Positions 1 through 5,134 of a stretch of 5,521 nucleotides of DNA are shown here, piece by piece (position 1 is the first letter of the stretch; every line of letters starts with the position of its first letter). Below the pieces are notes generated by a model. It searched no databases and was not told the origin of the DNA. It saw nothing but the letters and a program-made list of their open reading frames with translations. The position numbers and the translations under genes were made by a program. Source of the stretch: an uncultured Bacilli bacterium (GTDB lineage Bacteria > Bacillota_I > Bacilli_A > RF39 > UBA660); NCBI GenBank assembly GCA_947630515.1, contig CANRHY010000069.1, forward strand, positions 1 through 5,521. The letters run 5' to 3'.

Positions 1-1484
1 AAGTAGTAATAGAAACAGAAAGTAATGTAACAGTAGAATTTAATGTAAGTGGAGGATATAAAGGAAAAGAAGAAGTATCAACAACATTAAATTACATAGC
101 AGTAACAACAAAAGGATATGAAGTAACAGTAAATGTAACAGGAGGACATGTAGATAAAAGCCCAAAACAAGTAGAAGAAAATGGAACAGTAACATTTACT
201 GTTACAGCAGAAGATGGATATACAACAGAAGGAATGACAGTAGAAGGGGATAGTTGTACAATAGATGGGGATACAGTAAAAGTGGAAACAGTAAAACAAG
301 ATATTACATGTACAGTAACATTGCAACAAGCAGGAATAAAAGTAGCAGACTTTTATAATAAAATGAAAGAACAATACCCAAAAACTATAGACACCCAAAG
401 AAATAGTTTTAGTAGCACCAATACAACACCAAGTGCATATATGGAAACAGGAAACTTCATAGAAAGTAATATAACAGGTGCAAGCAATTTAAAGAAAAAT
501 GTATATTATTATAGTGGAGCAGTAACAAACAACTGGGTGTCATTTGCAGGATACTACTGGAGAATAATAAGAACAAATGAAGATGGAAGTTTGAGATTAT
601 TGTATGGAGGACCAGAGGCTGATAAAGGTGCTAATGAAAATCAATATATAGGAATCACAAAGCAAACATATAGCACATATACAAATACAATGTATGTAGG
701 ATTCAAATATGGAAGTTCGGGTACATTAAGTAATAATAGGCAAAATACAGAGAACTCACCAATACTTGGATTAGATTCAGATACAAATGATAGTGGAAGC
801 GGTGTAACATTGAATGGCTGGTATAATAAAAATATAAAGAAAGACGATGGAAAAACAAATTACCAATGGGATAAGTATATAAGCAAGACAGCAGTATATT
901 GTAATGATAGGGCTCATTTAGGAAACTATGCAGCAACTAGCACAATGTACTATGCTGGAGCACAAAGATTAACAGATGCCGCATTTGGTTATGGAGGAAT
1001 TGGCGGGACTAATTACATTCATCCGTCATATAAATGTGGAGTAGACTATAAAGGAGATGTAATATCTGGGTCTGGTTCAGCAAGTGACGCCGATAAATTC
1101 AGCGGAGTAAATAGTGAAGCTAAATTAGAAAATTCAATAGGCCTAATGACAGCAGACGAAATCGTGTATGCAGGAGGAAGTACAATACCAAATGATTCGA
1201 AAGTATATTATAATGTAACTACAAACGGAAAGAAAAGTGCAACCGGGAGTGAGGAGTGGTTAACGATGACCCCGTACTCCTTCGTGAGTACGGCGTCGTG
1301 GTTTAGAGTGTTTTCCAATTCGTATTCTGGGGCTATTGCTAGTGGGAATCTCAGCTTCGTCTACGCCGTGCGTCCCGTCCTTTCCCTGAAGTCTTGCGTT
1401 CTGCTTTCTGATTCGACCGGCACTAACACAGACCCATTCGTAGTACAACCTATCTCAGCTGAGTGTGCTCAAGCTAATAACTAA
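1..1484 (+). CDS. Large surface-type protein with beta-repeat and C-type-lectin/FGE-like C-terminal domain; candidate DGR target (5' end outside window)
   Basis: The reading frame is open from base 3 to the TAA at 1482-1484, giving 493 visible residues; the start lies upstream. Residues about 38-108 form a Thr/Val-rich beta repeat with GTVTFTVTAEDGY and two cysteines (85, 103), resembling divergent InlB/Big-type repeats of extracellular proteins. From about residue 150 the sequence resembles the ligand-binding domains of gut Firmicutes surface proteins: YYWRIIRTNEDGSLRLLYGG around residue 186, LMTADEIVYAGG near 381, WLTMTPYSF at 419 and VRPVLSLKSC at 456-465. The last block is the usual end of C-type-lectin/FGE-like folds in DGR target proteins. 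No sortase motif or transmembrane helix is seen at the C-terminus, so any export signal or anchor should be in the missing N-terminus. GC rises from about 27% at the left edge to about 52% in 1261-1440. Surface location and ligand binding are inferred; the domain assignment rests on motif recognition. Confidence 0.8.
   Translation, partial: VVIETESNVTVEFNVSGGYKGKEEVSTTLNYIAVTTKGYEVTVNVTGGHVDKSPKQVEENGTVTFTVTAEDGYTTEGMTVEGDSCTIDGDTVKVETVKQDITCTVTLQQAGIKVADFYNKMKEQYPKTIDTQRNSFSSTNTTPSAYMETGNFIESNITGASNLKKNVYYYSGAVTNNWVSFAGYYWRIIRTNEDGSLRLLYGGPEADKGANENQYIGITKQTYSTYTNTMYVGFKYGSSGTLSNNRQNTENSPILGLDSDTNDSGSGVTLNGWYNKNIKKDDGKTNYQWDKYISKTAVYCNDRAHLGNYAATSTMYYAGAQRLTDAAFGYGGIGGTNYIHPSYKCGVDYKGDVISGSGSASDADKFSGVNSEAKLENSIGLMTADEIVYAGGSTIPNDSKVYYNVTTNGKKSATGSEEWLTMTPYSFVSTASWFRVFSNSYSGAIASGNLSFVYAVRPVLSLKSCVLLSDSTGTNTDPFVVQPISAECAQANN
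1257..1412 (+). other. Candidate DGR variable region (VR) at the 3' end of the surface-protein gene
   Basis: Composition breaks sharply here. Bases 1261-1440 are 94/180 G+C, against 9/60 in 1501-1560 and 16/60 in 1-60. In 1291-1410 only 13 of 120 coding-strand bases are A, in a gene otherwise very rich in A. Codons 1323-1364 are tat, tct, ggg, gct, att, gct, agt, ggg, aat, ctc, agc, ttc, gtc, tac: 12 of 14 end in C or T, as expected if AAC/AAT codons of a template repeat were randomised at the first two positions. The A-poor block from 1365 (A-VRPVLSLKSCVLLS) would be the conserved 3' end, including the initiation-of-mutagenic-homology site. Position near the 3' end of a lectin-like gene also fits. 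Exact borders cannot be set without the template repeat. The alternative is a conserved, GC-richer domain acquired by transfer and not under active mutagenesis. Confidence 0.68.
1272..1293. repeat. Perfect 8-bp inverted repeat with 6-nt loop inside the candidate VR
   Basis: The left arm ccgtactc (1272-1279) is exactly complementary to gagtacgg (1286-1293), with loop cttcgt containing TTCG. It lies within coding codons for P-Y-S-F-V-S-T. Five of the 8 pairs are G-C, making it far more stable than anything else expected in this AT-rich DNA. DGRs are known to use hairpins near the target, but those lie downstream of the VR, so a functional role here is speculative and chance is possible. Confidence 0.5.
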
Positions 1485-1488
1485 GGTG
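1483..1488 (+). promoter_or_regulatory. Ribosome binding site of the XRE regulator, overlapping the upstream stop codon
   Basis: AAGGTG at 1483-1488 uses the last two bases of the surface-protein stop codon (TAA 1482-1484) and sits 6 nt before ATG 1495. It fixes the regulator's start at 1495 rather than the in-frame GTG at 1465, which lies inside the upstream gene and has no such site. The arrangement suggests co-transcription and possible translational coupling. No promoter is evident in the 10-nt gap. Confidence 0.75.
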
Positions 1489-1494
1489 ATAAAT

Positions 1495-1728
1495 ATGACG
1501 GAAAAAATGATAAATAAAAAAGTAGGAAATAATATAAAAAGATATAGACTTCTATATAATATAGATAAAGGTATTATGACACAAAGAGATTTAGCTGAAA
1601 AGGTGGGTGTTAGTACTTCACTTATAGGTGGACTTGAAAGTAACAACTTAAGCCAGGGTATCAGTATATACAACCTATACAAAATAAGTGAAGTGCTAAG
1701 AGTTCCTATTAATAAATTCTTTGAATAA
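1495..1728 (+). CDS. Small XRE/Cro-C1-type helix-turn-helix transcriptional regulator
   Basis: This 77-residue protein is essentially one HTH_3 domain. It would bind DNA, usually as a dimer, to repress or activate nearby promoters. The basic N-terminus (VGNNIKRYRLL, 10-20) is helix 1. TQRDLAEKVG (29-38) is helix 2, and STSLIGGLES (40-49) is the recognition helix. The C-terminal helices (ISIYNLYKISEVLRVPINKFFE) complete the five-helix fold with the typical hydrophobic spacing. Length is normal for single-domain members, with no sensor, peptidase or membrane domain. The gene starts 10 nt after the surface-protein gene and ends 5 nt before the next -35 box, so it is probably the last gene of the surface-protein unit. 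A role in controlling that gene, a DGR or a mobile element is inference only. Codon use is AT-rich like the downstream genes and unlike the GC-rich cassette just upstream. Confidence 0.88.
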   Translation: MTEKMINKKVGNNIKRYRLLYNIDKGIMTQRDLAEKVGVSTSLIGGLESNNLSQGISIYNLYKISEVLRVPINKFFE

Positions 1729-1733
1729 ACGTC

Positions 1734-1776
1734 TTTACTAAGTAGAATATTCCATGTATAATTAAATAGGAAGTGA
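1734..1776 (+). promoter_or_regulatory. Sigma-A-type promoter and Shine-Dalgarno of the 111-residue protein gene
   Basis: TTTACT (1734-1739) and consensus TATAAT (1757-1762) are separated by 17 nt, with TG directly before the -10 box. The Shine-Dalgarno AGGAAGTGA (1768-1776) begins only 5 nt after the -10 box, so transcription would start at or inside it and leave a leader of about 14 nt before ATG 1783. Confidence 0.75.
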
Positions 1777-1782
1777 AGTAAA

Positions 1783-2118
1783 ATGTTTAGTCAAAATGAT
1801 AATGCACAAATAGAAATGTATTTTATAGTAAAAGAAAAAAATGAAGAAAAAAGATTATCAAATCCGGTAATATTAACAAAAGATGCTTTTATAATATATC
1901 CAGAAAATTTAGTAGCAATAGAACTATGGAGAAGAGTATCTTTAGATAATATGTATGGTGGTAAAAAAACTAATAACTTACATATATTATGCACGGTAGA
2001 AATAAAAAATAAAGAAGAATTAAATACTTACTTAGAAAAGTTACAAGAAGAAATTCTTTCTTATGAACAAAGTTTAAGAAATGTAAAAAAATTATTAAAA
2101 ATATCTCATCAAATATAG
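1783..2118 (+). CDS. Hypothetical protein, 111 residues, helical charged C-terminus
   Basis: I do not recognise this protein. It begins at ATG 1783 behind a strong AGGAAGTGA Shine-Dalgarno and ends at TAG 2116-2118. No signal peptide or membrane segment is visible, so it is probably cytoplasmic. The N-terminal two-thirds (10-75) alternates hydrophobic and polar stretches (EMYFIVKEKN, DAFIIYPENLVAIELWRRV, NLHILCTVEI), suggesting a small alpha/beta or beta-sheet domain. Residues 76-106 (KNKEELNTYLEKLQEEILSYEQSLRNVKKLLK) have heptad-like hydrophobic spacing and should form a long amphipathic or coiled-coil helix, possibly for oligomerisation. It has its own promoter and a terminator overlapping its stop, so it looks monocistronic. 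Codon use matches the downstream housekeeping genes. It is not an obvious Avd-type DGR accessory protein, which would be an all-helical bundle. Confidence 0.75.
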   Translation: MFSQNDNAQIEMYFIVKEKNEEKRLSNPVILTKDAFIIYPENLVAIELWRRVSLDNMYGGKKTNNLHILCTVEIKNKEELNTYLEKLQEEILSYEQSLRNVKKLLKISHQI

Positions 2119-2131
2119 ATGGGATTTTTTT
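2103..2131 (+). terminator. Intrinsic terminator overlapping the end of the 111-residue protein gene
   Basis: ATCTCATC (2103-2110) pairs with GATGGGAT (2118-2125) as an 8-bp stem with one G-U pair. The 7-nt loop contains most of the stop codon. A run of seven T (2125-2131) follows. The fit to a rho-independent terminator is good. Confidence 0.8.
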
Positions 2132-2140
2132 AAAAACTAT

Positions 2141-2163
2141 TGTATAATTAATCTAGGAAGTGA
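2141..2163 (+). promoter_or_regulatory. -10 box and Shine-Dalgarno of the DUF2779 nuclease gene
   Basis: TATAAT at 2143-2148, again directly preceded by TG, is followed 6 nt later by AGGAAGTGA (2155-2163) and ATG 2168. The -35 region would fall in the preceding terminator (best 17-nt-spaced hexamer tgggat at 2120-2125) and is poor, so the promoter relies mainly on its -10 element. The predicted leader is about 13 nt. Confidence 0.6.
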
Positions 2164-2167
2164 TACT

Positions 2168-4003
2168 ATGGCAATTTCAAAAACAAGTTTTATAAATTAT
2201 ACTAAATGTAGAAGATATGCAGCACTAGAAGAAATACATAACGATAAATTATCTAGTGACATGTCTTTAGAAGAATACATGAAAGAAGAAAAAGAAGACC
2301 AAAAAAAAGAATTACTTGTAGGAATGTTTGAAGAAACAGATGATGGTGAAATAGATAAAACCATAAAAATAGATAAACAATTAGAAGCCCTTATGGAGTA
2401 CTATAAAGAAGTAGAAATAAATGCAGGACTTGAAGTAGAAAGACTTTTTGGGGGCGAAACAGTTTATAGTTTAGACACATACCACCAAGAAAGTTTTGAT
2501 TTTTCACTAAATGGAATAAAATATTTATGCTTTGTAGATATATATAATGAAAGTAATAACGAAATAAACATAATAGAAGTAAAAGCAACAACATCAAGAA
2601 AATACAAAAAATTAGAGTATCACATAGATAAAGAAAAATATCCACTTTTTATAAAACCAGATAAATTTTACCATTTAGCCCCTGACCCTAAAATATCAAA
2701 AGACTACCCTGATAAAATAAATAAACTACTTAATAGATACTCTGAAGAAGGAAAATACATTTACGACTTATCAGTCCAAAGATATTTTATAGAAGGTTAC
2801 TTAAAAGAAAACAAAATAGATAAAAAAATAAATTATTTTTTAGCTGTACTTAATAACGAATATGAGTATGATGGATATAAAGAAGGAGACAAAAGAGTAT
2901 TTAATACAGACGCTTATGGTAACAGAATAATAGATATCTATGAACTTAATGACATAACAAAAAAATATCAACCACTCATAGACGAAGAAAGAAAAAACTT
3001 AGAGCACTACATATTTGAAAGCGACCCTTCCCCTTGTAAAGTAAGCCCAGCCTGTGCCCTAAAAAAGAACACTGAGTGCAAATACAAATCAATATGCTTT
3101 AATATGTTACCTGAAAAAAATGCAAGCTTTAACTATAAAAGATTCGTATGCTTTAAAGATGGAGATGTAAAATATAATAAGTATGACCTAATAAATGCTG
3201 GATACTATAAATTAGATGACGTACCAATAGAATGGCTAACAAGCGAAAATCATAAAATACAAAGAGACTGCTATGATAATAACAAAATATACATAAACAA
3301 AGAAAAAATAAAAGCAGGCTTAAATAGCTTAACATATCCAATATATCACTTAGACTTTGAAACACTACCTTGCCCAATACCAAGATTTAAAGGTGAGCAT
3401 CCATACTACCAAAGCCCATTTGAATTTTCTCTTCACATAGAAAAGTCTCCTGGAGTATGTGATAAAGAATTAGATAACTATGTCTTCTTAGCAAGAGGGT
3501 GGGAAGATGAAAGATTAGAACTTGTCCGTGCCTTAGTAGAAAAAATCCCAATCCTAGAAACAGGTGGCTGCATGCTAGCCCAAAATGTAACATTTGAAAA
3601 AGGAAGAATAAAAGAATTATCAGAAATATTTCCTGAATACAAAAAAGAACTACTTGCAATAAGAGAGTCTGCTAGAGACTTACTAGAAATAATAGATAAC
3701 AATAAAGAACTATACAAAAGCCTAGGATTTAGTGATTATGACTCAAGTACAATGAATTACTATAATAACTTACAAAGTGGCTCATTTTCAATCAAAAAAA
3801 CACTACCATTATTTACAAATCTAAGTTATAGTGACCTAGAAATTCACAACGGTACAGAAGCCTTAGTAGAATATGCAAACTATAAAAACATGACTGAAAT
3901 CGAAAGAGACAGAAAACAAAATGCCCTAATAGAATACTGTAAACAAGATACATGGGCAATGGTAGAAATATTAAGAGGTTTACGTAAGTGTGTAAAAGAA
4001 TAA
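2168..4003 (+). CDS. DUF2779-family protein: Cas4/RecB-like Fe-S nuclease module fused to a DEDDy exonuclease-like domain
   Basis: This 611-residue protein is probably a cytoplasmic DNA nuclease with two catalytic modules. The N-terminal half has the layout of Cas4/AddB-type PD-(D/E)XK nucleases. The opening ISKTSFINYTKCRR has Cys14, and the core includes Asp124 in CFVDIY and the E-V-K triad in NIIEVKA (Glu137, Lys139). Four cysteines at 290, 296, 304 and 310 could, with Cys14, ligate a 4Fe-4S cluster. The C-terminal half carries all three motifs of a DEDDy-type 3'-5' exonuclease: YHLDFETL (Asp396, Glu398), AQNVTFEKGR (Asn473, with Glu477 where Asp is usual), and YCKQD (Tyr590 to Asp594, the Y-x3-D form). 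SFSIKKTLP at 539-546 is another family hallmark. The start follows a strong Shine-Dalgarno. The gene is transcribed separately and lies beside rpoZ and recX. The DUF2779 label and the fold assignments come from motif recognition; substrate and role are unknown, and DNA repair or defence are both possible. Confidence 0.85.
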   Translation: MAISKTSFINYTKCRRYAALEEIHNDKLSSDMSLEEYMKEEKEDQKKELLVGMFEETDDGEIDKTIKIDKQLEALMEYYKEVEINAGLEVERLFGGETVYSLDTYHQESFDFSLNGIKYLCFVDIYNESNNEINIIEVKATTSRKYKKLEYHIDKEKYPLFIKPDKFYHLAPDPKISKDYPDKINKLLNRYSEEGKYIYDLSVQRYFIEGYLKENKIDKKINYFLAVLNNEYEYDGYKEGDKRVFNTDAYGNRIIDIYELNDITKKYQPLIDEERKNLEHYIFESDPSPCKVSPACALKKNTECKYKSICFNMLPEKNASFNYKRFVCFKDGDVKYNKYDLINAGYYKLDDVPIEWLTSENHKIQRDCYDNNKIYINKEKIKAGLNSLTYPIYHLDFETLPCPIPRFKGEHPYYQSPFEFSLHIEKSPGVCDKELDNYVFLARGWEDERLELVRALVEKIPILETGGCMLAQNVTFEKGRIKELSEIFPEYKKELLAIRESARDLLEIIDNNKELYKSLGFSDYDSSTMNYYNNLQSGSFSIKKTLPLFTNLSYSDLEIHNGTEALVEYANYKNMTEIERDRKQNALIEYCKQDTWAMVEILRGLRKCVKE

Positions 4004-4016
4004 ATTTGTAAAATTT

Positions 4017-4047
4017 TTGTAAAAAATTGTCTAATTACTTGTATAAT
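4017..4047 (+). promoter_or_regulatory. Probable rpoZ promoter
   Basis: TATAAT at 4042-4047 is preceded by TTG, as in the two upstream promoters. The best -35 candidate is TTGTAA (4017-4022), with a long 19-nt spacer. The gene's Shine-Dalgarno GAGGAG (4075-4080) comes later here, giving a leader of about 36 nt, longer than for its neighbours. Confidence 0.55.
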
Positions 4048-4089
4048 CTTATTATTAATAGTAATATTAATATAGAGGAGAGTGATAAA

Positions 4090-4287
4090 ATGATTTACCC
4101 TTCAATTGATACATTACTAACAATAGTTGACTCTAAATACAAATTAGTTCATGTCGCAGCTAAAAGAGCCAAAGAAATGTTAGCAAACAATCATCGTCAA
4201 ATGAAAGAAGAAGATTATAAATCAAAAAAAGAAATAGGAAGAAGTTTAGAAGAACTAGAAAAAGGATTATTAAAAGTAGTAGAATAA
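4090..4287 (+). CDS. rpoZ: DNA-directed RNA polymerase omega subunit
   Basis: Omega is the small RNA polymerase subunit that wraps the beta-prime C-terminus and helps core assembly and stability. The 65-residue protein opens MIYPSIDTLLTIVDSKYKLVHVAAKRAKEM. It matches the hallmark Y-P-S-I-D-x-L-L start and the S-K-Y-x-L-V-x-x-A-A-K-R-A-(R/K) helix of Gram-positive omega. The charged helical tail (KSKKEIGRSLEELEKGLLKVVE) is also usual, and the length is normal. ATG 4090 is chosen because GAGGAG lies 9 nt upstream and the family begins there; the longer frame from TTG 4027 would overlap the -10 box. In many Firmicutes rpoZ follows gmk. Here it stands between a nuclease gene and recX with its own promoter and terminator. 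Confidence 0.93.
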   Translation: MIYPSIDTLLTIVDSKYKLVHVAAKRAKEMLANNHRQMKEEDYKSKKEIGRSLEELEKGLLKVVE

Positions 4288-4296
4288 TCTTTTTTT
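4261..4296 (+). terminator. Intrinsic terminator overlapping the 3' end of rpoZ
   Basis: AAAGGATTATT (4261-4271) pairs with AATAATCTTTT (4283-4293) over 11 bp, including one G-U pair. The 11-nt loop is aaaagtagtag. T runs from 4290 to 4296 form the U tract, partly within the stem. The rpoZ stop codon (4285-4287) lies in the descending arm. The stem is AT-rich, so strength is uncertain. Confidence 0.6.
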
Positions 4297-4312
4297 CTTT
4301 CTAAAATTTATA

Positions 4313-4333
4313 TATAATATAAAGAAAGAGGTG
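4313..4333 (+). promoter_or_regulatory. -10 box and Shine-Dalgarno of recX
   Basis: TATAAT at 4313-4318 precedes AGAGGTG (4327-4333), which lies 6 nt before ATG 4340. The -35 position at 17-nt spacing is T-rich and nonconsensus because it overlaps the rpoZ terminator tail. The Shine-Dalgarno fixes the recX start at ATG 4340; the in-frame GTG at 4331 lies inside it. Confidence 0.6.
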
Positions 4334-4339
4334 TTACAT

Positions 4340-5095
4340 ATGAAAATACTTAAATATAAAAAATTATCTAGTGGAAAATATAAAGTAACTTTTGATAGTA
4401 ATGAATTAATATTATATGAAGATGTAATATTAAATAACAACTTACTTATAGAAAAAAATATAACTCTAGAAACTTTAGATAAAATAATAGAAGAAAACAC
4501 ATTTTATGAAGTATACAACAAAGCCTTAAAACAATTAGAATACAAAATGAGAACAGAAAAAGAACTAAAAAAGAACCTAAGTAGATTTAACTATAGTAGT
4601 TTAGTTATAGATAAGGTTGTAGAAAAACTAAAAAGTTTAGGTTATTTAAATGAAGAAAAATACATAGAGGCATATATAAATGATAAAATAAATCTAACTA
4701 AATCTGGCCCATATAAAATAAAAAGAGACCTACTTAATTTAGAATTAGACGAAACTTTAATAGATAACTACTTAAATACTTTACCAAAAAACACATGGCA
4801 AAAAAAACTAGAAAAAGTAATAGAAAAAAAACTAAATACTATGAAAAACCTATCTTTAAGTACTATTAAAAATAAATTAAACATGGAACTATTTAACTTA
4901 GGATATGATAAAGAAGATATAGAATATTACTTATCTAAAATAAATAAAGACGACTCTTCCTCTTTAAAATTAGAATATGAAAAAGCACTAAATAAATATA
5001 GCAAAAAATATAACGGAACTATACTTAACATGAAAATAAAAGATTACCTATATAGAAAAGGCTTTGATATATCTGAAATAAACAATTTACTATAG
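4340..5095 (+). CDS. recX: Regulatory protein RecX (RecA modulator)
   Basis: RecX binds RecA-ssDNA filaments in the cytoplasm and limits or remodels them, damping recombination and the SOS response. The 251-residue protein has the Firmicutes length and layout. A beta-rich N-terminal extension (1-50; KYKVTFDSNELILYEDVIL) precedes tandem three-helix repeats. The first repeat contains YNKALKQLEYKMRTEKELKKNL (59-80), the family's A-x3-L-x3-(M/R)-R-T-x2-E-L signature. It is followed by LKSLGYLNEEKYIEAYINDKI (97-117) and KSGPYKIKRDLLNL (121-134), the conserved G-(Y/L)-(I/L)-(D/N) and G-P-x-x-(I/L) blocks. Less conserved repeats fill 155-250, including FNLGYDKEDIEYYL and YRKGFDISEINNLL. It has its own -10 box and converges with the prsA-like gene. 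recA is not in the window, as is common in Firmicutes. Recognition is firm. Confidence 0.92.
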   Translation: MKILKYKKLSSGKYKVTFDSNELILYEDVILNNNLLIEKNITLETLDKIIEENTFYEVYNKALKQLEYKMRTEKELKKNLSRFNYSSLVIDKVVEKLKSLGYLNEEKYIEAYINDKINLTKSGPYKIKRDLLNLELDETLIDNYLNTLPKNTWQKKLEKVIEKKLNTMKNLSLSTIKNKLNMELFNLGYDKEDIEYYLSKINKDDSSSLKLEYEKALNKYSKKYNGTILNMKIKDYLYRKGFDISEINNLL

Positions 5096-5134
5096 TTAAA
5101 AAAAATCTACAAAAGTGTAGATTTTTTAACTATA
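5091..5134. terminator. Bidirectional terminator between recX and the prsA-like gene
   Basis: An inverted repeat runs from tatagttaaa to ttaactata. The core stem AAAAAATCTAC (5100-5110) pairs with GTAGATTTTTT (5117-5127) around the 6-nt loop aaaagt. The arms continue outward after a two-base difference in A/T count. T tracts follow the stem on both strands. The recX stop TAG (5093-5095) lies within the left arm, and the opposing gene's stop codon begins just outside the right arm at 5135, so one element serves both convergent genes. Confidence 0.88.

Noticed and set aside
1260..1448. 62-residue open frame on the minus strand across the GC-rich cassette
   Set aside because: It is antisense to the candidate VR and results from the local lack of AT-rich stop codons. 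It has no ribosome site and no recognisable family.
1465..1494. Upstream GTG start for the HTH regulator
   Set aside because: It lies inside the surface-protein gene without a Shine-Dalgarno. ATG 1495 has AAGGTG 6 nt upstream and gives a normal XRE N-terminus.
1783..2118. The 111-residue protein as an Avd-type DGR accessory protein
   Set aside because: Avd is an all-helical four-helix bundle. This protein has a probable strand-rich N-terminal part and only one clear long helix, and it has its own promoter and terminator.
4012..4028. AATTTTT/AAAAATT inverted repeat after the DUF2779 gene as a terminator
   Set aside because: The stem is purely A-T with a 3-nt loop and no following T tract. 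It is expected by chance in such AT-rich spacer DNA.
4027..4089. N-terminal extension of rpoZ from TTG 4027
   Set aside because: It would run through the TATAAT box at 4042-4047 and has no family similarity. Omega proteins begin at the M-I-Y-P-S-I-D of 4090.
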